Assembly (NCBI GenBank): GCA_003260075.1
Contig: QLIY01000165.1
Coordinates: 1 to 64,000, forward strand
Direction: 5' to 3'
Origin: Phallusia mammillata
Taxonomy: Eukaryota > Chordata > Ascidiacea > Phlebobranchia > Ascidiidae
DNA length: 64,000 nucleotides
In this document: positions 51,931-64,000 of the stretch, piece after piece
How the letters are laid out: each line of letters opens with the position of its first letter
Position numbering within the stretch: position 1 is the stretch's first letter
Made by a program: the position numbers and the translations under genes
The notes under the pieces: generated by a model
Told to the model about the DNA's origin: nothing
Database searches by the model: none
Seen by the model: the letters and a program-made list of their open reading frames with translations, nothing else

Positions 51931-52493
51931 CGGGACAAGTTTTAGTATGACCCTACGAGATTGTTTACGAACATATAACGATGCCGCGATGTACGCCCCG
52001 AGTTATTGCGAAACAATGCATTTGTGACATGGAGTGAAAAGGTTGATAGGGAATATGGAAATACTCTTTTCAAAAAAAGTGAAGACTTTTGCAAAAAGAC
52101 GCAGGATGTCGGCATGCTCACTTGGTTATCTCCAAGTTTATGACTCTAATCTCTAGTCAACATTGTTTCATTTCTTGCTTTTTGACGTAATTGATGTTGT
52201 TGTCCTCGTATTTTTCGTTACACTTGCCGGTGACGTACTTTTCGTCACATTATTTAACAAGCGCTGTATCAGTTACACTATTTTCACCTTTGCTTCTCGC
52301 TCGCAATTTCAACAATGTTACGCATTAAGACGACGTTTGTGATATTCTCTTATATTTCACTTGGCCCAGCTTTGTCGAATTTTTATTTGGAATTCGATTT
52401 TTGTTGTGGTTAGTTCCTTGCAAGTCGTACTATATATCCCTGCTCCTGATAATAGTATTCGTGAACGAGGAAACATGTTTGCCCCAGAATAAA
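51931..52493 (+). terminator. Otx: Otx 3' UTR to candidate polyadenylation signal
   Basis: No reading frame continues after the stop. A canonical AATAAA lies at 52488-52493 in CCAGAATAAACTGG, giving a 3' UTR of about 0.6 kb. Further A-rich candidates near 52670 and 52888 mean that longer forms are possible. Confidence 0.55.
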
Positions 52494-53760
52494 CTGGTTG
52501 TGTGACGCCATATTTGTTTTGCTCTTCGTGTCCTTACATCTTATTGTTTTAAATCCAAAATACGACAAGCGTTGTTGCTGTAATTTTTGCAGATTATTAA
52601 CTTGTGTTCTCCAGTATAAAGACGAACTTCACATATTTTTTGCCAAAACACACAAAAAAAAATAAAAAACGATTTGGTTTGCAAGTATTAGGCACTTTTG
52701 CTCACATAAATTTAGATGTGCAATATGTTTCTGTTGGCCAAGTTGTGCCGTGGTATACAGGAAATTGACAATTCGTTAATTTCCAGACAGTATTTAACAA
52801 ACATGCTTTCACGAATTTCGTACATTTGACAGTGTTGTGCCGATGAAACACTCTGTACGTTTGATGACCTGTTGTTTGTTTTTCTGAAATAAATTAAACA
52901 AGTATCGTACCCTTGTTTTTGATGATGGTTTTATAAAACTGCACACGATCACTCAACTTTGTGGTTGGCCTATTAAAAGACTTTCGTTAGATTTCCTTCA
53001 TAGATTTTTAACCAAAACAACACGGAATTTTACCGTCAATGGCTTAAAAACCCTGTAACAATTTTCAAACTCACAAATAGCTGTGCAAGAATTTGTAATT
53101 TAATTTTTAAGATAATTCGTCCAAATGACTTTTACCGACTCTAGTCCTCATATTACTACATCTGAAAGGACCAAAACCGCGACACTTTCAATTTCTCGAA
53201 ACCACAGTGGGGACATATTGATGGCATGGTAATATAAGGGTTTTAAATGTTAACGTGGTGAGACATTTTTCGCTTTGCTTGAATTACCTGGGAAGAAATT
53301 TTTTTGTTTGCTGGATGCCAGATGGCAAATTTCCGGACATTAGTGCATTTAGAAAGTAGCCTAAAATGCGAACACCGATTTTCCGCGAAAATTCCGGACA
53401 TACCGCACAAATTAATCACTTTGCTATGAAAAGAGACGTTTAAACAATAACAATAGATAAACCGAGCAAATAAAAGACAAAAACGTTTGGGGAGAAACCT
53501 CGACCAAAACAAAATAATGTTTCATGCATGGGAAAGAACCACTTTTGCTTTTTTGCTAAAATAAGGCACAAACGGTTTAACTTCTAAGGTACAACATAAA
53601 TTCAAAACAAAATTGAATTGTTTTGCTAATAATTATCTATTATAACATCAGTATTTTCAAACAAAATTATTGTTTTATAGTTTAAGTAAAAATATAAGTT
53701 AAATACATCATCCAAAAATGTCAAAAGTAGCTACAATGGAATATTATGTGGTCATTTTTT
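52494..53760. other. Otx-PPIP5K intergenic spacer
   Basis: About 1.3 kb of AT-rich sequence between the Otx polyadenylation region and the PPIP5K 5' region. Nothing coding or repetitive was recognised. It should hold the PPIP5K promoter, but no core element stands out. Confidence 0.6.
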
Positions 53761-53789
53761 AAATGGTACCTTATTTTATGGTACCATTT
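53761..53789. repeat. Perfect 10-bp inverted repeat beside a pyrimidine tract
   Basis: AAATGGTACC and GGTACCATTT are separated by nine bases, giving a strong hairpin. It abuts a T-rich run and CAG ending at 53798, a plausible 3' splice site in the PPIP5K 5' region. The hairpin could modulate that acceptor or be incidental. Confidence 0.6.
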
Positions 53790-54086
53790 TTTTTTCAGAT
53801 TAACAACTTACTTTGTAGAGCATTCGCAAATCTCTGTTGCACTGTAAAGTGTAACGTAACGTACCCTGTTGCAAGAGAACGTACAAAAATTGGTTGTTTA
53901 ATGTTTATGTTATTCTGGATGCGGTATATATGTTTCCTGTTGTTGAGTGATGTGAATTGTTGTGCGACTGTGTGTATAATAATGTCAGTTGTTTGTTATT
54001 TGTTTTTAATAATGGTACAAGCGTCACTTATTTTATGCAGACTGCTGATTAGCCGTTTGTGTTGTGTCCTATCTGAAAAGGTTAAA

Positions 54087-57000
54087 ATGGATAAAGTTGA
54101 AGAGGAATTTATGCAATCTGAAGACACGAATCGAAGGTCCACACAGGTACAACATTTTGTTTTATTTCAAACATATGTTGTAAAATTATAATGCTATAGT
54201 TCAAGCATTCAAATTCAACTCACATTATTCATGGGTTATTAAATAAAAAAGTTGAATTAAAATAGTAAATGTAAATACTTTTTCCAAGATAGTAGTTTTC
54301 TTCAAAAAAATTTGTTATTATTATCTTATTGAAAAGGTTATCTTTTTGAAAAGGAAACCATAGTAAATTTTAGGCCACAATCAAATTAAGATGAATGGAA
54401 AATCTGAGGCACCTTATTTTTAAAGGAGGGCTTCCAACCAGGCAATACAATTTTATCAAGTTTTTAAAAGTCATCAAAATACTACCATTGGAACCTGGAG
54501 TTATATGCAAAATATTTCTTGGGTTTCTACTTCTACATTTGATTATGTTTCAGATTACATAAGTAGTTTTTTTTGACATTATTATGTTGTTAATTCTAAC
54601 ATTTGTTTGTTATGATTTACTTCATGGCTTGTACACATTACGTAATAAGACTTATAAACAAGTTGGACATTTATTCATGATAAATGTTGTTTTCACAGGA
54701 CCAGAAACAAATCATTGTTGGTATATGTGCTATGGCAAAAAAAACTAAATCCAAACCTATGCAAGAAATATTAAACAGGCTGGATATGTTTGAGTACATT
54801 TCTATTGATGTATTTGATGAGTCGGTGATTTTGAACTCTCCTGTTAGTGAATGGCCACACTGTGATTGCTTGATATCTTTTCACTCAACAGGTAACTTGA
54901 TGAGTGGTTAAGATTTAAACTATGTATTTTTTATCAATCTTTATGACCGCACTTAAACATATTTATGTTAATTTCACATTAAATAGATATATGGATTGTA
55001 TAGTGTTTAAAAAAATGTATGTTTTAAAATGTGTTTGAAGCACATCTCTGCTGAACTGAACAAAACAATTGCTCATCACTTCTATAAATTTCATTTCTAT
55101 ACAATTGATTTAGGATTTCCCTTGCAAAAAGCTTTGGAGTACACAGAACTGAGGCAACCATTTTTGATAAATGACTTGCAAGCTCAATTTAACTTGCAAG
55201 ATAGAAGAATTGTGTACAAAATGTTACAGCAGAATGGAATAGAAACTCCAAGATATGCTGTGTGTGATCGCAGTAGTGGTAAAGGTAAGTTTGCACTTTA
55301 TGCTTATTCGATTAAAAAATTGTTTGGGCCAATGTCTGCTACAATACATGTGTTATTTAAAGAAGGAATGTGTCGCTTGGTTGTTGTGCAAATGATCTGA
55401 AACTGGCATTTAACCATTTTTATGTTTATACCTTCGCACACTGGTTTTCTCTTAAGAATAATTTTGTAACATTTTTGGTCAATATTATAAATTCCATGTA
55501 TTTGAATAATATGCTTCACGTTTGCAAAATGTTTACCTTTGTTTAAGGCTGTCACTTTGAGGAGTATGAGGATCATATTGTTGTTGGCAATGAAGTTTTC
55601 CACAAACCATTTGTTGAAAAACCAGTTGATGCAGAAGACCACAACATACACATTTACTATCCATCCTCTGCAGGAGGGGGATGTCAGAAGTTGTTTAGAA
55701 AGGTAATCTTTTGTGGTTTTTGTCTACAATATATTTAGTGTTGAACATGGAAAATGTATTTGTGACTTTTTTAATTTTTGTGTTTATGTTTATCAATACC
55801 AATAGTGCCCAGAGGTCTGACACCAAATGTAGCCATGGCTTTGGTAGTAATGTTGGCGGAAAAGCATATTTGCTAAAACATTTTGGTCCTTAATTTATCT
55901 GTAGTATTAGTTTGTTAAAGCCATCCTGTTTATTTGTGTCATGGGAATTCCCTTTACAACAAAGATATTCTTGTGTTAAAAGTATTACTACATAGATTTT
56001 TTGCCAAATGGTAAATTATTCTGTTTAGTGATAAACAAAACCAGCCAGTGCATCTGATCATTAAATAAAAAAATGCTTTTCAGATTGGAAATCGAAGCAG
56101 TCAGTATTCAACACAGAGTTGTGTAAGAAGGGCTGGCTCATACCTTTATGAAGATTTTATGCCAACTGATGGAACAGATGTCAAGGTATGCAAGTGTGAG
56201 TACATTACCAATGCAGGATCAAATGTCATTTTCTTGTTTGGGATGTTTGCAGGTATATACTGTTGGTGCTGATTATGCACATGCAGAGGCAAGAAAATCA
56301 CCTGCACTTGATGGAAAAGTGGAAAGAGACAGTGAGGGTAAAGAAGTTCGGTTTCCTGTTATCCTTTCTGCCAAAGAAAAACTCATTGCAAGACAAGTCT
56401 GTCTCGCTTTCAAGGTAATTTACTTGACCCCATGCATTAATATAAAATGCTTTGTAACTTATTTCTTTTATAGCAAACAGTTTGTGGATTTGACTTTCTC
56501 CGTGCACATGGAAAATCGTTTGTCTGTGATGTAAATGGATTTAGCTTTGTTAAAAACTCTATGAAGTACTATGATGATTGTGCAAAAGTTCTTGGGTGAA
56601 TAGGCTTATTTACAGTATTTTTGGACTTTGATTGCTAGTTTTCTTAACAATATTAAAATATTTTTGGACATTGCAGAAATATAATCATGCGTGACTTGGC
56701 ACCTCAGTTCCACATTCCATGGTCAATTACAACTGATGCAGAAGATATACCCATTGTCCCAACTACCTCTGGAACTATGTAGGTCTTTGCTTAATTTTTT
56801 TTTGTTTTTTTGTACATCATTTTGCCTGAAACAAATCTTGCAGGATGGAATTGCGTTGTGTTATTGCGGTTGTTCGGCATGGTGATAGAACGCCCAAGCA
56901 GAAAATGAAGATGGAAGTTAGACACCAAAAGTAACTTTTATTGTAGTCTACATATATAGTGTACTAAAATAAGAGTAATACACGACATTGTCATGTTGAT

Positions 57001-60000
57001 AAAATTTGTTCCAGGTTTTTTGATCTTTTTACAAAGTACAATGGGCACAAAACTGGAAAACTAAAGTTGAAACGTCCAAAACAATTGCAAGAGGTGTTGG
57101 ATGTGGCGAGAAGCTTACTGGCTGATTCAGATACAATTGTAAAAGAGAAATTAAATAAGCTTGAACAACTGAAAAGTGTTTTGGAAATGTAAGCACCGTA
57201 AAGCTGGGTTTTGTTTAGTTACATCTTTTAGCCTTATTTGTGCACATTACTAGGTATGGACACTTTTCAGGAATAAATCGTAAAGTCCAGTTTAAGTATT
57301 TGTCAACTCGTACAATGACTTCAAGTTCGGAAGATGGTATGGCATTAAAAGGAATAGCCTTAAATTTATGAGCTGATTTGCAATCCTCCTTGTTAACAGA
57401 TTTGCAGTGTTACTCTGGCCCATCACTGCTTCTCATACTTAAATGGGGTGGTGAGCTTACCCCTGCGGGAAGAAGACAGGCTGAAGAGTTGGGCCAGGCA
57501 TTTCGGTGCATGTATCCAGGTGGCCAAGGTATGTATATCTGTTGTGACCAAATTAATATTGTTAATATTAATAAAGATCATTTTATTTCTTATTCTTCTT
57601 TTTCTATGTATCCACTGCTCTTCTGTTTCTTTCTTTTCCTTCTCTGTGTATAGTTTGTGGTGAAGTTAAAGGTGAGTTTTAAAACATGCAACCAAGCTAA
57701 ATTCTTTGCAGAGCAATTTCAACTTATACAGACCAAGGCTGACCAACTGAAATGCGGTTGTGTGACAATTTGTTTCTAGTCTATTTGCATGCCAATCAGG
57801 CAAAGCATGTAAAAATTCAAGAAGTGGTTTAAAATCAGAATCTGACATCTTGATTTACCAAATCTTGCTTTTAATTTCTATTGCCTGCTATTTGTTACAT
57901 ATCACTGTTACTGTCTTAAGACTTTACAACTTAACATTCTTGCTATTAGGTGATTATGCTGGCTTTCCTGGATGTGGTTTATTAAGATTGCACAGCACTT
58001 ATCGACACGACCTTAAAATATATGCATCTGATGAAGGCAGGGTTCAAATGACAGCAGCAGCCTTTGCTAAGGTGAATCTTTAGCATTCAACCCTTTTGAA
58101 TGTTCACTGCTCTAAAACATGTTTTTGTAGGGTTTACTGGCACTGGAAGGTGAACTAACACCAATACTTGTACAAATGGTGAAGAGTGCCAATATGAACG
58201 GTCTTTTGGACAATGAGGGTGACAATTTGAGTGACTGCCAGCAAAAGTAAAGGAAATTTTGTTATATTTTTTGTTTATCAAGCTTTGCACATTTGGCATA
58301 TTTTTTCTTGCTTTCGAATGCAGTTCTAGATAAACCTACATTTTGCACAAATGATTATTTTCTTTCGTTAATTTTTCTTTCTATGTGTGTCTCCGAGAGC
58401 CCTTTCAATTTTATTCACTTACATTATTTTATAAATAGCCTTCTTCACCGAGATGAAGATAGCAATGATCTTGTTGGGAAAAAGCAGTCTTTGTATGTTA
58501 TGTTTTTGCAAGAATTATGGATGATGAAATTTGCATGTTGTGCAACAAAATGAATTTAATTTTGTTTTAGAATAAAGTATGGTTTTAAAAAAGTGGAAAA
58601 AATGGAAAAAGTAAAATTAGTATTCCCAACAACCATACAAAATTATTTCAGAATTATGCAACAAAAATTTTTTATTGAGACGTTTCAGATATTAAATTAA
58701 ACTTTGGTACTATTTACTTGAAAAAACATTTTCCAGATTTTTTCAAAGTAAATATTTAGTTGGGATAACAAAATTTTCACAAAAAGTGGAAAACTGTTCA
58801 TACAAAAATATATTTGTGAAACAATCTTTCATTAAAGTTGACACACTAGTGCCTTTTCTAATTGAAATCTGCATGTTTATTATTGCATTTTAATTGACAT
58901 GCAATTCCCCTTGCTTGCATCAGTTGCATGCTTAAAATTTGAAACTTTTTTTAAGAAACAACATTTTTAAATTTGTTTTATAGCCTGAAGTTGCTTTAGT
59001 TTATTAAACAATTGATACCTAAAACTCTATGCACTGCACTAGTGATGATTTTGAACATTCCAAACCATACACCAGTATTGGCTTTTTAAAGTGAAATGTC
59101 TGGTTTTGATGCCCTGCTTGCATACTGGTGCATTTAGCCCTGTTTAAGTAGCACCAGTACCATTATACTATCTTGAAGCTTTTAGAAAACTAAAATTAGG
59201 AAACAGAATATCCCAGATAAGCTAATTCCAATATGTGTGTAGTGTGAGTAACACTTCTTTGTGTTTCCAGGTTTGTTTTGACAGTTTCTGCAGATTTTCC
59301 AAGGAACAAACCTAACTTGCATATTTGTTTTTTACACAGAGTAAAAGCAAAGCTACAAGATTTGCTAAACAAACGAGCTACTTTAACTGATGATGACTTT
59401 AAACAGGTACTTCAATTCTTTTTAGTGAAGTGTTTCTTTTATAAAAGTAATTAGTGTTTTGGACTAATTTTTTTATTTACTGTCCTTCAACATAATAAAG
59501 AAAAATCTTGTTTGTCATTTGATATTTTGTTAAAGTTTGTTTGTATTTGTACAGATTGTCCCACTTCAGTCATCATCTGTATTAAAAGCAATTAGATTTG
59601 TTGGCAATCCAAATGAAAAATGTACCAAGATTTACAACCACATGCAGTCATTAACTTCCCAAATGAAAAAGTTATTGTCCCAAAAAGATAAAGGTACTGT
59701 CACTGATGACATTGCATATTGTTGCTACAACTTGCAAAGTCTAAAACGTGTCTTAAATTTCTCAACCAGGAATGCACTCGTTGTATCACAATGAATCATT
59801 AGAAATCATGCTGCAGCGGTGGGCCAAGCTTGAAAGGGACTTCAAAATGAAAAATGGCTCTTTTGACATCAGCAAAATACCAGATATATATGACTGTATA
59901 AAGTAAATCAATATCATAGAAAATTATTGTTGGTATGTTTTAGTATCAAAGTGTTGTTTCTGTAAACATTAAGATATTACTTTACATGTCACATTTATTA

Positions 60001-63000
60001 AAGAGTCTCAGGTTTTGGACTCAGGTTTAAATCATTTTGCCATAAAGTAAACGTTTTTAGCTGCATGAATTTTTGTTACCAAAGTGATAGATTGTAAAAT
60101 GAAAGCTATGATTTATTCTTGTGTTTTTGTTGCAGATACGATTTACAACATAATCGAAACCTTGGCTTGGATAAATCAATTGACCTTTACAGAGACTCTA
60201 AATCCCTAGCTGATGTTGTAATACCACAGGTAATCACATTTAGCAATATTGACAAAATAGCTGAAGCCATTAATACATAAACATTTTTTTTAGGAATATG
60301 GCATATCTCGAAATGAAAAACTTGAAATTGCATTAGGATATTGTGTTCCACTGCTTCGCAAAATGAGGGTTGACCTACAACGAAATCTTGATGAAGACAC
60401 ATATAGGCTAAACCCAAGGTAGATTTCATAATGTGTAGCTGCCTTCTAAATGAACCCTGCATTGCTGTCATCACTAGATACTCACGAGGGGTGCTGTCAC
60501 CAGGTCGTCATGTGAGAACTCGTCTGTACTTCACAAGTGAAAGTCACATTCACTCATTACTTACTGTGCTTCAGTATGGAGGACTATGCAATGTATGTTT
60601 TCATTTAATACATCACTGATAAATCTAATAAACAGCCTTTATATTTTCCCATCATCAGTATTGAAAAAGGAAGGAAGCATTTTATGATCATCAGTTATAA
60701 TGCTCCTGTGTCAAACTTCGTTTGTCGTTTAATGTTATTACAAAATTCCATTGTATATTATGTGCAAAGCAACTTTTGTTGTGTTTCATAACTAAAGCAT
60801 ATTTTACTTCCCATAATCATCTGGATTTTGAAACTTCTGAGAATTGCTAGACTGGTAAACTTTGCTCATTAATGTCAGCAAACATTTCATTGTGTGCTGG
60901 TTGTCCTTGTGAAAGTAAAACGTAGTTGTGGCTTTCTGGAAATTCTTTTGGTAAAACCTTTGCTGTTGTGTTCACATGTACAACTGGTGCACTCAAGCTT
61001 TGCTGAATTGTGACCTCAATCGAAATAATACAATAGTAAACACAAACCAGTTATGTCTTACATAATTTTACAACATATCAAAATGCACATTGAATTTTTA
61101 GGGGCCTTTATTGACCTGATAAAACTTTGAACACATTTTTATTTTGGTTTAGGAAAAAGAAGATTCACAGTGGAAGGGAGCCATGGAATATGTTGATGCT
61201 GTTTCTGAGCTGAACTATATGACCCAGGTGTGAATTGCTTAAAATAGGTCAAGCATTTTTGCTTCCTTTTTAGGGGTGGTAACTGACAGTACTGTATATG
61301 ATGTATTTTTTCTTAGATTGTAATCATGTTGTATGAAGATCCTAATGAAGATCCACAATCAGAAAAGCGTTTCCATATTGAACTTCATTTTAGTGCTGGT
61401 GCTAAAGGAAATCAGCCAGAAGAAGATTTTCCTCAGGGTGGAGGGTTTCGACCAGGATCTAAACCACCAAGCCGAGCGGTAGCTACTGTGAAAAAGTTAA
61501 TTTATTGTTCTTAGTTCGCACTGCAATGTTGGAAGCAGTTAGGATTATCTATTATGCACTTTACATGTGAAAAAATGTTTAACAAATTATATGTTTTTTT
61601 GTAATAGTAGAAGCAAGCTATATTTCATGAACAATATATTTTTCACACCATAACTTAGGTTTCCTAAACTACAGCAAATACGGCAATTTAAAGTTAGCTT
61701 TTAAAGTAAAAATATGTTTTTATTACAGCATTCTCCTGTAACAAAATCGCCAGAGCGGAAACAAGATGCTAATGACAATCTTAAAAGTGAAGACAAGGTA
61801 TATTGAAGTGTTTTTTCACGTTTTTTTTATTGATCCCTTTGAAAAGAACGTAATGGTTTAATAGGAAGCAATGCTTCTGAATTAAAATCAGTTATTAGGA
61901 AGATTTTAACGTTGAATGGTCATAAACATTAACATGCCTACACTTAAAGAGATAGATCCTGTGTAAACCAGTATTCTTTACCTTTATAAGGGAACTATTT
62001 ATCATTTGCGCTTTCAGTCACCCATATTTCTACAAATTAATCAAATACATCTGTTTTAAGTAGAAGGTTGACCAGGGGCATCTAACCTTTTGTTTTTACT
62101 GTACAAGAATTAAGATGAGACTTGTTAAGAGAAGTCAGTCAATTTTATACCATTAAGATGACTTAACAAGCGCTATAATATTCAATACATCTACATGTAT
62201 GCAGGATTTGCAAAAGGCAGTCTTTGGGAAGAAACAAATTTCCCTTATGCAAGCCTCAGTAGATGAGGAAGAAGTGGATCATTTATCAGATATGTTGCAC
62301 ACTGCTGTAGTTTTGGCATCATATAAAGCAGCACAGACTATTACAAGTGCTTGTAGCATTTACCAAGAACAAGCAAATGAAAGTCGCAGAAAGTTAACTG
62401 TTAGGTTTCGATCAAATGAATCAGTTTATGATTATAACAAGGTATGTAGGTCAGCAACTATTGTATTAGCAGTGTAAGTCTAATTCATAATTGAGCTCAA
62501 TACTCGCTGCAGTTAAGGCAGTGGTTCTTAACCGGGGTTCGGCAACGCTAAATCTGGGGTTCGACGGAGGTATTTTTTTCGTGTTTGTGCACATTTGCAA
62601 AAATACAATGCTTCATTTTGATAAAAACTAAAAATTACCGGAATTAAAGCAATCCTGAAACAAGTTGTTTGTATTATTATGTCAAAATTTAACAAAATGA
62701 CAAACAGTAACTGTTGCCACTATGTTTGTTAAAAAGCTAATTGTGACACACAAAACAAAATGGGTTAAAAATCCAGGATGTAACTCGTTGGGGTTCGACT
62801 AAAGGCTGAAGAATATCAGAGCGGTTCGGCCGTGATAAAAAGGTTAAGAACCACTAAGTTAAGGTGTTCCAAGTGATACTATTTTTACAATCTCCTAAGT
62901 ATAATTTAAAGTTTAAACACACACGGCTTTATAGCAGAAACAGACATTCTAAGATAGTAAAAAACATATAGTTTACAACAGGGGTCTCCAACTCAAACTT

Positions 63001-64000
63001 TTTCCAGGGCCAATTTTCTGCGTTGAAGCCGCGGGCCACATGCGCCCTTAGATGCCAAAATGTAAGACCTTTATACTGCACGCTATACCACTCTATTAAC
63101 ATTCAGCTCTTTCCAAACTAAAGTCTTTGGCCATTTAGTTGTTGTCGCTTCTATTATATCAAGGCTTTTTTCATTTCATCAAAGGTAACAATGAAAGCAA
63201 TGTCTGTGAAGTCACAAATCACTCGTAGATAATTAATATGTGTAACCAAGCAAATGTTATTTCGGTGAAATGAATCCTAAGAGCTGTAGTAATAAAAGCG
63301 AAAATTACTTTTAACGGCTTTAAAGATTTCGTTTTTCTTTAATTAGCTTTAGCATTGAATTTATCTTGGATGCGAGTCCAGTTCCGGGAAATTACACAAT
63401 GTTTGTTATGAATATGAAATGGTTTTTGTCCTAGGCATCTGAAACAGTCTATGAGGCATACTCACGTGTCAATAATATGTTGGTTGGCCTTTATAATAGT
63501 AAGAGTTCCTCATCCATGAGCTAAACCTATCCAGTAAACACAAAGAACCAGACTGATTCTATAGTTTAGGTTTTCATGATCAGACAATATTCACATTATT
63601 TCATCATAATGAATCACAAAGGTTGACTTTTTTAACTTAGTGATATACTGGTGTGAGTTAAAGTTTCATATATTTTCCTTTGCTGAACACTCGACGGGTG
63701 AGTAAAACAAAAAAAGTTGGTAATCTTTGACAAGATACGAATTTTTTTTTTGCTAATGACGCCGCGGGCCACGGAAAATTGCCTCCCGGGCCACATCAGG
63801 CCCGCGGGCCACATGTTAGAGACCCCTGGTTTACAATATAACAGTAACCAGCCCTAAAGGTTACCAGAATGGGGTTTGTTGTATTAAAACCACTCTTACA
63901 GAAACGTCCATTGTTTTATACGGATTCTGAGGAAGAAGAGTCGGATGAAGATGATGTGATTAATGATGATGGTGGTGATGAAGATGAGGATGAGGATCTC
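54087..64000 (+). CDS. PPIP5K: Diphosphoinositol pentakisphosphate kinase (PPIP5K/VIP1), 5' part, runs off right edge
   Basis: PPIP5K makes 1-position inositol pyrophosphates (InsP6 to 1-InsP7, 5-InsP7 to InsP8) with an ATP-grasp kinase domain and removes the same phosphate with a histidine-phosphatase domain; it acts in the cytosol in phosphate and energy sensing. Twenty-five in-phase exons give 1031 codons, and the frame is open at the right edge within an acidic stretch ([10 protein letters not shown]..). The chosen start [20 protein letters not shown] directly precedes the conserved [20 protein letters not shown]. Exon 1 is 54087-54146. An in-frame open extension reaches back to 53763 but is AT-rich, Cys/Leu-rich and unlike the family. 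Introns longer than 300 nt (54147-54698, 55703-56083, 57529-57949, 58247-59339, 60593-61152, 61798-62204) show nothing else; 62442-63901 holds two transposons. Confidence 0.96.
54699..56778 (+). other. PPIP5K: PPIP5K exons 2-8: ATP-grasp kinase domain
   Basis: Exons 54699-54891, 55114-55284, 55548-55702, 56084-56185, 56253-56414, 56474-56595 and 56677-56778 join in phase. Motifs in order are [87 protein letters not shown] and [20 protein letters not shown]. These are the conserved substrate-, ATP- and metal-binding segments of VIP1 kinases, with the DVNG metal-ligand region intact, so kinase activity is expected. Confidence 0.95.
56844..61227 (+). other. PPIP5K: PPIP5K exons 9-21: histidine-phosphatase domain
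   Basis: Exons 56844-56930, 57015-57188, 57254-57336, 57400-57528, 57950-58071, 58131-58246, 59340-59406, 59555-59693, 59770-59902, 60136-60229, 60294-60418, 60478-60592 and 61153-61227. RHGDRTP at residues 367-373 is the catalytic signature, and [10 protein letters not shown] places the second histidine near residue 802. Other family blocks are [60 protein letters not shown] and [10 protein letters not shown]. The signature arginine and histidine are retained, so the phosphatase looks intact. Confidence 0.95.
62519..62856. mobile_element. hAT-type MITE with 8-bp target duplication
   Basis: The element starts CAGTGGTTCTTAACC and ends GGTTAAGAACCACTA, inverted complements apart from the last base. 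It is flanked by the direct repeat AGTTAAGG at 62511-62518 and 62857-62864. The 338-bp body has no transposase. Ends of CAGTGGTTCT type with 8-bp duplications are characteristic of the hAT superfamily. It sits in a PPIP5K intron. Confidence 0.88.
62979..63828. mobile_element. Second hAT-type nonautonomous element with 8-bp target duplication
   Basis: The ends CAGGGGTCTCCAAC and GTTAGAGACCCCTG are inverted complements with one mismatch. The direct repeat GTTTACAA at 62971-62978 and 63829-63836 is a perfect 8-bp target duplication. Subterminal GCGGGCCACATG words occur near both ends, a pattern common in Charlie-like hAT elements. The 850-bp interior has no transposase frame. Confidence 0.88.

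Larger units (their letters stand above)
61317..64000 (+). other. PPIP5K: PPIP5K exons 22-25: end of conserved core and variable acidic tail
   Basis: Exons 61317-61478, 61729-61797, 62205-62441 and 63902 to the edge. The first encodes [20 protein letters not shown] and [10 protein letters not shown], the end of the conserved core. Later exons are poorly conserved: a 79-residue exon with [20 protein letters not shown] and then [19 protein letters not shown]. The last, incomplete exon is strongly acidic. Exon 23 (69 nt) and exon 24 (237 nt) are multiples of three and could be skipped without changing frame. Confidence 0.85.

Noticed and set aside
58437..58552. Possible extra PPIP5K exon ([20 protein letters not shown])
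   Set aside because: An AG precedes it, but no good donor follows and the neighbouring exons 58131-58246 and 59340-59406 join in phase without it. It remains a weak cassette-exon possibility.

Overview
This window is animal genomic DNA with many short exons, GT-AG introns and an AT-rich background. The gene models point to a solitary ascidian of the genus Ciona: a K50 paired-class Otx protein with chordate-type ends, an Otx upstream region carrying the GATA/Ets cluster typical of the Ciona a-element, compact introns (one of only 60 nt) and abundant MITE-like elements. Species-level assignment is an inference.

Layout. (1) 1-4019, minus strand: the 5' half (279 codons, eight exons) of a V-ATPase V0 subunit a gene, running off the left edge. 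(2) 4020-10465: a gene-free head-to-head spacer with several terminal-inverted-repeat elements and small repeats. (3) 10505-31683, plus strand: a complete EHBP1 gene of 25 exons and about 1315 residues, with an N-terminal C2 domain, a CH domain, a bMERB coiled coil and a C-terminal CaaX box. (4) 31684-49439: about 17.8 kb without a convincing coding gene, which I read as Otx regulatory territory; a 48-bp cluster of four GATA and two Ets sites lies at 46968-47015. (5) 49455-51930, plus strand: Otx, five coding exons, 417 residues, plus a likely noncoding first exon at 48487-48587. (6) 54087-64000, plus strand: most of PPIP5K (VIP1), the bifunctional inositol pyrophosphate kinase/phosphatase, 25 exons visible and running off the right edge in an acidic tail. 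One of its introns holds two hAT-type nonautonomous elements with intact 8-bp target duplications.

The genes do not form a pathway. The notable relation is EHBP1 next to Otx, which is also the arrangement of human EHBP1 and OTX1. The large EHBP1 introns (21.1-27.1 and 27.9-31.3 kb) look less AT-rich and more CpG-bearing than introns of the flanking genes, so EHBP1 may be a bystander gene hosting Otx enhancers.

Caution on sequence quality. Between 7.6 and 16.5 kb there are nine C tracts of ten bases (one reads as eleven), eight of them associated with near-identical sequence on both sides. These look like fixed-length gap spacers between unmerged overlapping contig ends, so apparent duplicated exons there are artefacts. 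Longer C tracts (80, 22 and 73 bases) are probably sized gaps.
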